Shown here one piece after another: positions 10,942 through 22,170 of a stretch of DNA of 64,000 bases (its first letter is position 1; each line of letters begins with the position of its first letter). Both the position numbers and the translations under genes were made by a program. The DNA is taken from the NCBI GenBank assembly GCA_010093515.1, contig MU001706.1:69034-133033 (forward strand), given 5' to 3'. This DNA is from Lineolata rhizophorae (taxonomy: Eukaryota; Ascomycota; Dothideomycetes; Lineolatales; Lineolataceae). Under the pieces are notes generated by a model. It ran no database searches, was not told the DNA's origin, and was given only the letters and a program-made list of their open reading frames with translations.

Positions 10942-11883
10942 TCAGACATTAGGATGGCTGGCAGTATCGGTAGCCATGTCGTCTGGCCCATCAGCAGAGC
11001 TACCAGATTTCCCCGGGGCTTCATTTGCCGGCCCCGTGGATGCGCCTTTTAAAGAGGAGCGCTTGGGCTGCGGCTGAGACTTCGACGGACCGATCGGAGC
11101 AAGTGACTTCGGATCGTACTTATACTCGTACAGCGAAGGCGAGCCCTCTCTCCACCTCAGCGCTCCCTTCGGAGATGAGTCACGAGCCTCCGGTTCAGGT
11201 CCAGAAGCGTTGCCACCTGCTTCCTCGTGCCCCTCGTGCGCCTCGCGAAATCGGCGAATTCCTTCAGCCTTGCTGTCTGAAAGCCTCCACGTGAGACACT
11301 CAGGACAAGGCCGGTGGCTGCATGATTCGCATGGCAGCTTCCGAACGGTTCTCTCCACAGTCTTTGGACGACGGAGTATATTCAATATACTGGGATCCGA
11401 CTCCTCGACGAGAGGAGCGTAGGTTGATCGGCCACATGTGCAGCAAGTCCAGCCGAAGGTTGCGTTAAGGTGTTCCCGGGCGACCTGAATTGTCTCCTTT
11501 GGCCCGACCGGGAACAAAGCCTCCTGCCCTGAGACGTCGCAGGCGGCGCAGATTGGCTTGCAGCATTGCCGCGACTCGCAAACAAGAGCGTCCACAAAAA
11601 AGAAGCGTTTGTGGTTGGTCTTGAATGGCTGGCGCGTCTGGCAGTGGCAGCAGCTCCATGTGCTATTCTTGAGCAAGCTGCGGTATCGGCGTGAGATTCG
11701 CTTGTAATCCGGCTTTTTCTCCTCCTCCTTCTTGATCCCAATCGCTTTCTGAATCAGCGCCCGAAGACGCGCCCGGATTTCCGACGGCATCTCTTGTATA
11801 GCTTTTTGGTACCAAATCCCAGCTCTTCTTACTAGAGATGCAGCGAGGGTGCAGATGAAACCGTATAAGAGAAGCATTTTCAT
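10942..11883 (-). CDS. Cysteine-rich putative zinc-binding protein, cluster copy 2
   Basis: A single exon of up to 313 residues, paralogous to its two neighbours. The shared pattern reads SLLKNSTW76-S-C78-C-x-C81, C102-x4-C107, C112-x2-C115, TCCTCG at 146-151, and C185-x2-C188-x4-C193-x2-C196 followed by LTWRLSDS. A Gly/Glu/Ser-rich, probably disordered tail follows. If translation starts at the outermost ATG, residues 1-18 form a hydrophobic segment (MKMLLLYGFICTLAASLV) that could pass for a signal anchor, a feature neither sister has. However, a TATAAATA box ends only three bases upstream of that ATG, so translation may instead begin at Met32 (codon 11788-11790), giving a soluble protein of 282 residues that starts like the others. 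Function is unknown. Confidence 0.75.
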   Translation of the reverse strand: MKMLLLYGFICTLAASLVRRAGIWYQKAIQEMPSEIRARLRALIQKAIGIKKEEEKKPDYKRISRRYRSLLKNSTWSCCHCQTRQPFKTNHKRFFFVDALVCESRQCCKPICAACDVSGQEALFPVGPKETIQVAREHLNATFGWTCCTCGRSTYAPLVEESDPSILNILRRPKTVERTVRKLPCESCSHRPCPECLTWRLSDSKAEGIRRFREAHEGHEEAGGNASGPEPEARDSSPKGALRWREGSPSLYEYKYDPKSLAPIGPSKSQPQPKRSSLKGASTGPANEAPGKSGSSADGPDDMATDTASHPNV

Positions 11884-11885
11884 GA

Positions 11886-11893
11886 TATTTATA
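11886..11893 (-). promoter_or_regulatory. TATA-like box abutting the copy 2 ATG
   Basis: On the minus strand this reads TATAAATA and ends three bases before the outermost ATG of cysteine-rich copy 2. If it is the functional TATA box, transcription would start inside the annotated ORF and Met32 would be the likely initiator. It may also be chance in an AT-rich spacer. Confidence 0.35.
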
Positions 11894-12439
11894 CCATTGT
11901 GCCTTCGTACAATGTACAGAAATGTTGAGTATGATGCTGTTACAACATTAGAACTATCCTGTCAATGTTCTGCCATCTGCTCAGTGACGCATACATACAT
12001 CTCTCATTGTTAGCTCGGAACTTGCGGATGCATTGGCGGGCTTAGGATTTGGCATCGATATTAGAAGTCAAACACGCAGGTAAATGGCGTGCTCGACTCC
12101 TGTTTCGTACATCTCTAACCCCACTAAGGTTAATCCTACATATTCACAGAAGTCAATGGTAGTAGATGCATTTACCCCACTAGGAAAACCAATGCCCTCT
12201 CAGCAACAATTGTGCTCTGTGAAGCTGTTCGGCATGATATAGAAACGAGGGAAAATGACGTCTAGCGATATAGGTGCATTCTTACTAGTAACAGCATACT
12301 AGCACTGGTGCCAACGTAAAGCAGTAGTTGGCTGCAGTGGCCTGAAGGATATAACGAGCCGGTTAAAGCCGGATTGCAAGCGAATTCAAGAAAAGTGAAG
12401 TCCTCTGAGCATTCTGGCTCATGGCACGCAGGACATCGG

Positions 12440-12806
12440 TTAAACACATTCGCGGTTGGCCATCAGCTTTTCCATATATTGCTAGGCTGCAGGCGGCAAC
12501 GGCGGCATATAGGATCACAAACACATTGGTTCGTATGTCTACGATCTAAGACATAAAGGCGCAACTCCAACTGGGTATCGTGAACATAGGTATAGAACTC
12601 GTACGGAATTCTCTGGCGTGATTAATTAGTGCAACATCTTCACTAGTACATGCTATACACTTATACAAAGAAGTATCTTTACCACAAAAGCAACTATTGA
12701 ACTGCAATATCAAACTTTCACTTGCGCGTTTGAAGCTGGAGGATCCCTTTTGCTTACAGAAAAATGGGAACCGCGCGTTTGGGAACAAGCCTTGAGGCCG
12801 CCGCAT
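12440..12806 (-). pseudogene. Decayed fourth copy of the cysteine-rich family
   Basis: Between copies 2 and 3, on the same strand, lie fragments that follow the family order but do not form a gene. The frame that stops near 12546 contains SLILQFNSCFCGK, similar to the SLLxNSxWSCCxC start of the module, then YKCIACTSEDVALI, similar to CYKCDFTEQDAVELI of copy 3. Further on in another frame, at about 12489-12535, comes QCVCDPICRRCRL, which resembles the closing CxxC-x4-CxxC-L motif, before an in-frame stop. The TCCxCG element is missing. Spacing is shortened, and the fragments are AT-richer than the intact copies, as expected for an old mutated duplicate. Similarity is by eye and short, so this is a suggestion. 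Confidence 0.45.
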
Positions 12807-13859
12807 TCATTGCGAGTCGGACGGCGTTGAGGAGGTGTTCCCGCTCGACGGCTCAGGGTCTGCCTGCATCCGAGCAGCGGCCGCAACAGGCGGCCGGCCA
12901 TCGTCCTCTACGACTTCTTCTGCAGGCTCAAAATCTTCCTCCTCCTCCTCTTGGGCACTGGTCGCCTCCTCGTCGGACTCGGAGCCTTCTTCGTCCTCTT
13001 CCTCAGCGTCCTCAGCGTTAGCGAGTTCGCTTGCCTCATGATCCGCGTACAACCACCGCCTCAACTGCGGCGGGCCGGCGCGGCCCCCGGGCTCTTCCCA
13101 ACGATGAACCGTCGGAGCGGCCCATCGCACGCGGCGCTCGTTCCCGTAGATGCGTCGCTGGCGCTTCCTCGCCCGACGATCCCTATCGGAGAGCGCAGCT
13201 CTCTTGCCGCCCGCGCCCGGGTCCGGATCCGCCCGGGTCCCGTCGAGATCCCAGGGGGGCGGCGACGGCGACGTCTTGCCGCGCTCGCGCGCCTCGGGGC
13301 CCCCCCGCCGCGGACCCATGTACCGCTCGTACATCTCGTCCCAGCTGTCGCGGAGGCGCCACCGCAGACAGGCGTCGCACGTGCTGCGCGCGCACTTGCC
13401 GCAGGCGGTCGACGGGAACGTGTGCGCGCGCGACGCCGGCTCCGGCGGCTGCGCCGCGCTTCTTGCTGCGGCGGAGACGGCCCAGGAGTGGCCGCAGCGG
13501 CAGCAGGTGCGGCCGACGGTGCTGGCTTGGGCCGGATGTGCGGGGGCCTCGAAGGTGGGTGCGCGGATCAGCTCGACGGCGTCCTGCTCGGTGAAGTCGC
13601 ACTTGTAGCATGCGGCGTGTTGCGGGGCGGCCCACCAGGCGCAGCGCGGGTTCTGGCAGAGCAGGCCTCCGAGGGTCGAGGTCTCGTCGTAGCGGAATGG
13701 TTGCTCGCGGTTGCACTGGCAGCAGGACCACACGCTGTTTCTCAACAGGCTGATATAGCGCCCCTGAAGATCGGGGAGTGCGCCCTCCTCCCCGCCACCT
13801 TGACTCGGGTGCGCAGTCTGTAGTGGAGATGACATGTCATTAGAAGTCGGGTCTGTCAT
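12807..13859 (-). CDS. Cysteine-rich putative zinc-binding protein, cluster copy 3
   Basis: A single exon of 350 residues, paralogous to the genes at 8504-10066 and 10942-11883. After a 33-residue polar leader comes RYISLLRNSVW44-S-C46-C-x-C49, C68-x4-C73, C84-x2-C87-DF, TCCRCG at 118-123, and C153-x2-C156-x4-C161-x2-C164 followed by LRWRLRDS. The tail has a basic patch (RDRRARKRQRR near 230) that could be a nuclear localisation signal, then a long run of Glu/Asp (about 285-325). Basic-plus-acidic tails of this kind are often seen in nuclear or chromatin-associated proteins, but this is inference. The GC content is higher than in copy 2. A TATATAAG box lies about 125 bases upstream. Function is unknown. 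Confidence 0.75.
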   Translation of the reverse strand: MTDPTSNDMSSPLQTAHPSQGGGEEGALPDLQGRYISLLRNSVWSCCQCNREQPFRYDETSTLGGLLCQNPRCAWWAAPQHAACYKCDFTEQDAVELIRAPTFEAPAHPAQASTVGRTCCRCGHSWAVSAAARSAAQPPEPASRAHTFPSTACGKCARSTCDACLRWRLRDSWDEMYERYMGPRRGGPEARERGKTSPSPPPWDLDGTRADPDPGAGGKRAALSDRDRRARKRQRRIYGNERRVRWAAPTVHRWEEPGGRAGPPQLRRWLYADHEASELANAEDAEEEDEEGSESDEEATSAQEEEEEDFEPAEEVVEDDGRPPVAAAARMQADPEPSSGNTSSTPSDSQ

Positions 13860-13984
13860 GCTTTGAGTGACTTTTGCTTTCAGTCTGGAGCAGCGGCTTT
13901 AGACTTCAGAGTGTTGTTCGTAGCCCTGAGTTATTGTAGACTGGAATGATCTGGAGAACGTACCGGGCGCGGTTGAGAACAGTA

Positions 13985-13992
13985 CTTATATA
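13985..13992 (-). promoter_or_regulatory. TATA box of cysteine-rich copy 3
   Basis: The minus strand reads TATATAAG, about 125 bases upstream of the copy 3 start codon at 13859, a normal distance for a fungal TATA box with a leader of under 100 bases. Confidence 0.5.
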
Positions 13993-15858
13993 CTGAAAAT
14001 AGAGTTGCAATATTCTGCGAGAGGAGTCAAATAGCGTTAGAGTTTAAGTTGCCGATAGCATGGAAAACTTGAAGCCAAGGTTGTTGCAAACACTTACCGG
14101 GTATATAAAATGTAAGCATATTGCAAACTGCGTGAACAGCAAGGAAAGCGAATACTATAGACACTGAGCGATGGACAGGGGGTATTTCCAATGAAAATCA
14201 CGCCGTATATATAAGATTGCAACAACAATGCTGCACTGTTTTACTGCCGTGCTTCTCTTTGTGGCTCAGTTGGTCTTAGTGTAAGCCTGACACAAGCAAC
14301 CACCTCTTCACCGACAGCAAGCCGTTTTACTATCGTAGCGTTAGCTGGAAACGAACAGCCTTAACAGTAAAATATAGGTTAAAGCATGTCTGGCTTTCCG
14401 TTGCAGACGTTAGTACCAACGTAGCTAACTGTAGTTCTAGACAACGGCGTTTCCTTTTCGCCGGTGAATCCAAGCAATGGAACAGAAAGAAATGAAAATG
14501 TTCTAGACACATTGCCTAAGGGCCTTACCAACCGACTCTTCCTTACGCTGTTGGGCGTTTCCATCATTGTGGGTATGTCACAGTCAGTGCCAGTCATTCA
14601 GTCATTGTACCAATTGTCCCGTACATGGTAGGCTAACGCGCGCAGGTACCCGAGACCTGTACCGCAACTCGCGCTTCCTAGTTCACACTAAGTAACAACC
14701 AATGGAATGAGCCCCACAACCGCACCAATGAGAAAAGAAATCCTCAAACCTTTCTTTTATTTCCCACCGCGTTACCGCCTCTCCAAGCACTCCACTACAC
14801 CGCCTTTGACATCCAGGCACTAAACCACGCCAAGCACACCAAGCACTCACTGCAGATGGTCGGTCAATCACACGCCGGTATCGCGAACGCACGCAGCAGA
14901 AAACACAAATTTTTGTTGGCTCGGATGAGCAAAAAAAAAAAAGGGTTCTATTTATACAAGAAGATAAATAATCCAAAAAGTGAACAAGCGTAGAAAGCCG
15001 AGAACAGGGGGCCCAGCACAAACGCAGACTCCACACAACCACACCTGTCCGTCCATCCATCGCTTGCCTGCATAAGGTACCCTCCACAGATACCCAACCG
15101 TCCGTCATGATTCTCCTACCCTGCTTGCCCGCCCGGCCCCCCTGGCCCGCCTTAAAAAAAAAAAAGAGCAATCTCTATCCATTCCCAAAAATTTTTCCCA
15201 TTTTCAAAAAGCATGGCCGTCACTTGTGTAAACCAAAACACTTGTTAAGCGCAAGAAACCAGTGCTTACTACTACTGAACTGCATGCCGCATGCTGTACG
15301 CTGCTGCCGCTGCCGCTATTCCCCCATCTGCCCACTTTAGAAGCTAATACTGATTGTCGCACGGCATCATCCTTGGCTCCGCCGCCACTTTCCCTTCGGG
15401 CGCCTTTCCACGTACTTCGCAAAGGGAAAAAAAGAAAACAAAACAACAAAGAGACCACAGGCCACGCAGAAAAGATAGAAAAATCAAAGACCAAACTAAC
15501 AACACGAAACAGACAAGCATCTTGACAAAGAACACACAATCACACATACAACACACACAAAAAGTAGATGTGAATCGGACATGGTATACGGAAACAAGTC
15601 CAGAGCCGAGAAGGGCAAGAGAGAAAAAGAAGACGAGACACGCACAGAGAGCTCCCCCTAGCGGTAAGACACGGAGAATCCCCGTACGAGGAAGGGGGGA
15701 GGTATTAGGTAAGTCGGCTAAGGCAATTATGGCTTCGAAACAGAGAAACAGAGGTCGAAGGACACGACAAATGATGCATGGGGCCAGCCAGCACGAGCCC
15801 ATTAACCTTGCATGCCGAGGCGTGCGTTAAGGTCACGCAGCTCGGGAAAGCAGAGGTA

Positions 15859-15891
<33 letters not shown>

Positions 15892-16454
15892 GAAGTATTC
15901 GCATAAGAAAAGGAAAAGAGACATTAAGTAGTGTGACGTGCGGTCAGCTGAGCTCGCGCTCGAATGGTGTATGTATACGAGCGAAGAAGCCCTCCCGACC
16001 AAGCCGCCATATTCCAGCTAGCCCCAGTGTCCGACGGATGTTTTCCCCACCATGAATGCCAGAACGAAAGAGGAGAGATTCGCAAAAAGGATAAAAAATA
16101 ATTTAAAAAAAAGGAAAAAAGAAAAGCATGGCAGCAGCAGAGGCAATAACAGAATAATAGGAAATCACGAGCAGAAGCCTCCCATATGCATTCAAGAGAG
16201 TCAGGAAGGTAGGAAAAGAAGAAATGATGAGGAGAACGACACATTCGCGCGAACTCGAATCAACTCTGCGCCATGCCCCGGTGAAAGGGAGATGACTACA
16301 GGAGAGATGGGAAAGAGTAAACCGATCTAGGTCAAAGCCGAGTGAAGAATGGGTCATGAGAGTCATTAGATATTAAGTGTGGGCGTGTTTTTAGGGTGAG
16401 TGGTGCGGGTGGGATCGGCGAGATCGCCAGGGGCGATGCGCTCGGCATATATTA
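13993..16454. other. Spacer between the cysteine-rich cluster and the C2H2 regulator
   Basis: About 2.5 kb with no gene I can support. The right part (14.7-16.4 kb) is strongly purine-rich on the plus strand, which means a pyrimidine-rich 3' flank for the minus-strand regulator; it may include a long 3' untranslated region. It contains A-runs near 14930 and 15154 and a GA microsatellite at 15859-15891. The left part is AT-richer and contains TATATAA-like words near 14101 and 14204 without a gene downstream. Confidence 0.5.
15859..15891. repeat. (GA)n microsatellite
   Basis: A run of GA dinucleotides interrupted once by GATA, in the 3' flank of the C2H2 regulator. It is the longest simple GA tract in the window. 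Confidence 0.9.
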
Positions 16455-19440
16455 CTAATAAGCCGCCTGCATCTCCAACACCTGCACTGGCTGGGACGTC
16501 ATGGACGGCGTCGGCGAGCCGGAGCGCGAGGAGACCGTGTCCTCGTAGCCGACAAGGGCTTGAGAGTGGAGCTTGAAAGCCTCGCCCATGAGCTTGGTGA
16601 TGCTGTTGCACTGTGTTAACTGAAGGCCCGCTCAACACATTTTTAGATCAAGGGAGACAAATTAACTTACCCCCAGACTACAACCTCGTCGATCATGCTG
16701 CCCCAAAGCCGCGCCACCGTGGAGCTGAGCTTGGAGCCGTAAATGTCGACCGAGTCGTCGTCAAACAGGTTGCGTAGCTTCTTGTACATGGCGAACTCCT
16801 CCTCCGTGGCCTGTTCCTCGTCGTGTTCCAGGCGGTACAGCCACAAGGTGAGGATGACCATCAAGTCCATGCCGCACAGCGGGTGTTCGACGCTCCAGTT
16901 TGTCGCCGACGTGCGCGCCACCCAGCGGATGCCCTGCAGGGCCGCCACCTCGATGCAGTCGAAACACTCCTGAATCACCTTGATCATCTCTTCGGACCGT
17001 TGCACCTTGTCGCGGGCGTTGGCCATCGCAGCCGCGACCTCGTACGAGTCGTGGTATCGCAGCGCCTCCTGGACCGATTTGAGGTCGACGAGCAGACGCG
17101 CGCGCGTGTTCCGATACATGGCCATGGCGTTGAAAATGAGCGGATGACCTTTATGTGGCGCGCTAAGCTGTACCACGACAGTCTCGGGCTCGCACAGGTC
17201 TAGGGACTTCTCCCAAGTCTCCAACGCGAGCCGCAGCTTGTACTCGGTTACAACGTCTTGCAGCGCCTCGGGGCTGCGCTTGTGGTACCATACTTCCAGG
17301 AACAGCGCGTTGATCATGACCCGGGTCGCGAAGGCGCTGTAACGGGCCGGCTCGCCCTGGACGAGCTTATCATGCGCTTCCCTAAAAGTGATCACGGATG
17401 ACGCGGACAGGCTATCCCGCCACGATTCCTCGTCCGAAACCTCCATGTTCCAGAGAGATTCGGAGGAAGGCAGTTCGAGCTCGTCGAACTCGTTGAAGCT
17501 GATGGCGGGCGTGTGGTTGTACGTCAGCGTCAACAGACCGAAGAAGATGTACACAGCATAGTAGGTGCGTCGGCACTGCTCGTCCTCGATCCATTCGGCG
17601 TGGCTGGGCTGAGCGCCTTCACGGGCTTCCGTACGCAGCTTGAGCTCGTATCGGTTGCCAGCGACCATCTGGAGGTGTATAATTAGCATAATCAATCACA
17701 AAGTACGTAGAACGCGGCTATGGTAGAGCGAGAAACCTACGTTTGCAAGCAGACTCTTGATTGAGCAAGCCCATTCCAGTCCCTTGGGGTCGCCGCTCCA
17801 GCTGGCAAATATCATATTCAGCAGCGAGCTCTGCATGGTCCAAAGCGGGCACTTCCTCGAGCTGAAGTTCTCCTTGTTCTGTAGGAACTGGTTGACGAGC
17901 ACCTTGGACCCAATGTGCAGCATGTACGCCTGGTCCTGCTCGAACGTGTAGAGCGCGCCGATGGACAGCACGCCAAGAAGCAAGGGCGCCGCCACCGTCG
18001 TCGGGTTGAACGAGGCCGGATGAAGAAACGGCAGGTGGTGGTGGAACAGGCTGAAGTAGGTCGACAGGTACCGGTTCAGAACGGTCATGCTGGGCAGGGT
18101 GAAAGTGTCAAGTACCCCAGCCTCGCTATCGCAAGCTTTGATGTTCTCGACGATCTTCGCAACCTGCTCCTCCGTGTCAACCTGAGGCGCCTTCGCCACC
18201 GTAAGAGCCTGGCTGGGACCCGGTGATCGCCGGTAGTCCACCGGTGAGACGGGGCCCATCATGGACGGATACGGTGACAGCGCACCAGGCGTAGCGAGAC
18301 CTGAGACGGGCAGAGAGCTGGCAAGCGACTGGAACTGTGGGGCCTGCGACTCGGCGCCGTTGGATGATGTCTGTCGTTCCATGATGGGAGCGAGCTGGTG
18401 CCCCTGATGGGGCTGAACCGTGCTCGAACTGGTGAAGGTCATGCCAGAGTCCTGCGAGCCAGAGACGCTCGATGATGAGATGGAATGCGCCTTGGGCTCC
18501 GTGACGGACTGAGGCAGGAAGTTGTCCCAAGGCATCTGTGGCAACGACACGGCGCCGCCAGACCCGTTGTACGCCACCGACGGCTCGAGTAGGGCCGGTC
18601 CGTTGGGGGAGATGACCTTATCAGACTCCTCGCCGTTGGACTCAGGCTCCTGGCTGCTGGCCATGGCCTTATGATGGAAGTCGGTCATGAGCATGGCAGC
18701 CGTCTCGATGTCGACCATGCCGTCGCTGGTCGCCTCGATTTGCTCGAGGGTCGCCGTGTCGATGCCGAGCGACGGCTTCGACGGGCCGGCGAGGTCGCTC
18801 GGCTTGGGAGCGCTACCCGATCCACTGCGCTTCTTCACTTCGCTGTGTAGAGGGACGCCTCCATCTTTCGCATGGACGGTACGATCGTGGCGCAGAAGCA
18901 GATCGCGGCGTACAAAGGTGCTGCGGCATTTCTGGCACTTGAAGGGTCGTTCTTTGGTATCTGGAGAGAGCGTGCTGTTAGTCTCTGATCCATGGCTGCG
19001 TGAAATACTTTGAAAACGGACATAGTGTGTTATGTCCGTCTCGCGACGCGTCTTTGCTCGAGAAGCGATGCGCCATAGCCCCCCCTCCCCGCCTTCCCGT
19101 CCCTGGAAACGCGACGAGGGGAGGGGCGTTTGGGTGGGCACACGCCACACGCACAAGCTCGCGACAACACTCCACAAACAGAACATCGTGCCATGGCGCC
19201 AATCGCGACGACGAACGACGCATTCGCAGGGGAAAGGGAAAAAAAAAAATAAAAGAAGAAGAGAGAGAGAAAGAGAAAGTACTTACGTGAGCGCTCGTGC
19301 CGACTCCGGTGCTCGCTGCGGCTGAAGGCGCGATTGCAGAACTGACACTTGTATTTCTTTTCGGGGGCGGAGGTTGCCTTGCGAGCGCCCGAAGGCGAGG
19401 CCGAAGAAGCGGCAGGCAGAACCGTCATGGCAGCCGGCAT
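16455..19440 (-). CDS. C2H2 zinc-finger regulator with fungal_trans domain (AmdX-like)
   Basis: Four exons on the minus strand (19440-19287, 18960-17741, 17668-16671, 16602-16455) give 839 residues with consistent phases. Two tandem C2H2 fingers sit at the N-terminus: C32/C35/H48/H52 and C60/C63/H76/H81, joined by the linker SHTKERPFK; intron 1 (326 nt) cuts between them just before the last His of finger 1. A Ser/Pro/Gln-rich region follows, then from about residue 340 to the end an alpha-helical fungal_trans-type middle-homology region with LPSMTVLNRYLSTYFSLFHH, ASWSGDPKGLEWACSIKSLL and AEWIEDEQCRRTYYAVYIFFG. This architecture fits the AmdX-type subgroup of C2H2 regulators, nuclear DNA-binding activators; the exact orthologue is uncertain. 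The last splice uses acceptor 16603-16604, chosen because it is the only nearby one that keeps the frame into KLMGEAFKLHSQALVG. The target genes cannot be read from the sequence. Confidence 0.88.
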
Positions 19441-20847
19441 CGAGATGCGTGGTGTTGGAGGCGGCCAGCTATGCTGAAGGACGGAGAGCGATGTGAATGG
19501 GAACGAGCGAGAGATTTGGCGGAGAGAGCAGGCGAGATGGGGTTGACGGGTGCGGCGTCTGCGCTGCGGCGGGAGGCAGCGGCGGGGCTCGTGCGGTCTA
19601 AAGCGCGGCGACGGCGGCGATTTCTTGGACGGGCACGCGCGGAGGCGTCACTTTGGCGATGGTCGCGGGAGCCGGTCGGGAAGGCAGGGCATTCCTAGCA
19701 GGGCGCATTTACTGCGGGCGCTGTGCAGAGCGACGGAGACGGGCTGGACGGCGCTCGTCTCCTGTCGGCGTGAGGGGGAAGGCGGGGAGGGCAGGCGCGA
19801 GACTGGGCGCCGCGGCGATGGTGGTGATGATGGAGGAGGAAGGGAGGGGACGGATGCCGGACGGGACGGCGGATGCGCGTCGGCGGGCGGCGAGGGCGCC
19901 GGCGGACAAAGCGGGCCGGGAGTGAAAGGATGGCAGGCGACGGGGCGGGCGTCGAGGGGCGCAGAGAATGAGGATGCTCGTGGGCGAGCGGGCAGGCAGA
20001 GAGCGAGAGCAGACGGAGGGGCCGTAGGGGAAAATTGCGGCGGGGCGGGCAGGAGAGGGTGGAGGAGGGTGGTGGACGAGGCGTGGAACTTTTTGAGGGG
20101 GGAAGCGAGGAAGGAGGGGAGCGTGGAAGACGCAGGCGGGCTGGGCGGGGGGGGCGCGCTGCGAGAGGGCGCGGGCGGGCTGCGCTCCTTCGCCGTCCCC
20201 TCGCGCCCCCTCGCGGGCGGGCGCCGGCGCGCACGCAGGCCGCTCGGCGCTGGGCGGGCGGGCGCACGGCGGGCGAGTGGGCAGGGCTGGGCGCTGCTCG
20301 AGAAAGGGGAAGGCGCCGCGCGGGGCGTCGGCTGGCCGCCGAGGTGCTGGCCGGACCCCCCCAGCCCCCCCGGCGTGGCTGCCAGCCGGCCCACCGCCGC
20401 CGCCGAGCCAGTCGCCGCCTGTGGCTTGTCTTCCACCCGTCCCTCCCTCCCTCCCCTCCCGTAATTTTTTTGGTCCGTCGTCCCCCTTGTCCCTCCCCTT
20501 CCTTGTTTCCCTTGCCAACCACATCACGCCGCGGCCCAAGGGTGAATGTGCGACTTGAGGCCACGACCACCTCTTTTCCGCTCCGTTGTTGATTTTCTCG
20601 CGCGCGGGCGGCGGACGCTGCCGTCCTGCGCGGCATCTTCGAGGTGCGGCGCGCCGCCCGCCCCCGAGGCTGCGTCGCGCCCGGCAGAGGCGACTGGCTC
20701 GCCGCCCCGCCCTGGCACCACCCCGTCCGCGCCCCTCCTCCGAAACATGGCCTGCCAGGAGTGAGGCTGAAGTTGCGCCGGCCGGCGAACGCGCTAAGCC
20801 CGTCCAAAGCGCAGCGGCCGGGCTCGCCGCTCCGACCCCGCCCCCAG

Positions 20848-20879
20848 CGCGTGTGTGCGTGTGTGCGCGCGCGCGTGCG
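20848..20879. repeat. Alternating (TG/CG)n tract
   Basis: A nearly perfect purine-pyrimidine alternation, TG repeats passing into CG repeats, in the non-coding region upstream of the C2H2 regulator. Confidence 0.85.
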
Positions 20880-22116
20880 GCCTCTGGGAGCAGGAGGAGG
20901 GGAAGACGAGGGGCTCGCGCCCGCTCGCCTTGTCGGCAGGTACCTATCGCGGTCCCCAGAGCCCAAGTCGCGGAGTGCTTCGGGGCTTGTTCTTCGGCCA
21001 GTTGTTGTCACCCTTGCGTACTTGTACCGCTCTTTGGCGTGCGCGCCGGCCCGTGGACGGGGCCGTCGGGTACGGGGATCCAGGTTATTTTCTTTTTTAT
21101 TGTTTTATAATTGCCGTCGAAAGACGGAGGTGCGGAGACGAACCCAGGAGCGGCACCTTGCCGAGGCCAAGGGCACCTCTGCCACCGGCTCTGCATACCT
21201 CTTCCCTGCCAGGCGCCTTTTCATTTCGTGCCTGAGTCTGGTTGACAGCTTGTCGTCGTCTGTCCGTCTAGCGGACGCCGACGGAACCTGTCGCGAAGGG
21301 GGTCGTCAGCGGCAACTAGATCGGTCGGTTTGTTGCCCTGCAAGATGCCAAAGGTACATGCGCCCCGCCCTCGTTTCCTTGTTGCTCCAAGAGCTGCATG
21401 TCGGTGACTAGTACGTTACCGCCAGAGGGAACGCCGTTGTGCGCGTTTGCGTGGCTCACGGCCAGCACGGCCACTTGTCACGCAGCAACTGCGGCTTGCC
21501 CGCCAGGTACTTTTGTCGACCAAGCCGGGCCGCCCGCGGCTGCGCATCCGCTTCCGCCGTCGCCTTCTCGACGCAAAGTACTGCCGTATTCCTCGACCGG
21601 CTAGCTAGTATATGTAGGTGGAGAGTCGGCAATGTGTGCCTGCAAAGGCTGCAAAGGCTTGCTGGCACCACTGGACGGCCGACCTTTTCGCATCTCAGGT
21701 CGCACGCGCCCCCCTCCCCCCACCCGGGGGTTCCATCTCGTCCGCCCGTCTGCCCACTTTCGCACGGCGCAAAGCAGAACGTGATTGGGCTGGCTGCCGC
21801 CCTTGTCGTCCTTCGATCTGGAGGACACGAAAAACCGTTTATTCACCTTCTCCGGGCCGTAGCGTCGGCTTCAAGGCGCCATAGCCCGGCCAACTCGCCG
21901 TAAATAGAGTGTACTGCAAACTACGCGGCGAGCGGTACCCGGGGCAGGCTGGCGCGGCCGCGGCCGGGCCTGATGGAGCCTGCCGGCTACCCCGCCGGCC
22001 GTCCCCCGCATGTCGCCAGCGCAAACCTGCAGCGCTGTCCGTCGGGCGGGCCCACCCACCCACCCAGTCGCGCGCGCCTGCGCGTCGCAGCGGCGGCCTG
22101 CCCGGCACACGGCCGG

Positions 22117-22170
22117 CCTCTCCTCTCCTCCCCTCTCCTCCCCTCTCCTCCCCTCTCCTCCTTCTCCCCC
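22117..22170. repeat. 10-bp polypyrimidine tandem repeat
   Basis: The unit CCCTCTCCTC is repeated about four times inside a longer uninterrupted C/T tract. All-pyrimidine mirror-like repeats of this kind can form triplex DNA. Confidence 0.9.

Noticed and set aside
16603-16670. Acceptors nearer the donor for the last exon of the C2H2 regulator
   Set aside because: AG sites upstream of 16603 break the frame; only the site at 16603-16604 reads through to the expected end.
19550-21411. Several 180- to 440-codon frames on both strands upstream of the C2H2 regulator
   Set aside because: They arise from high GC with few stop codons; composition is Arg/Gly/Pro-rich and no motif is present.
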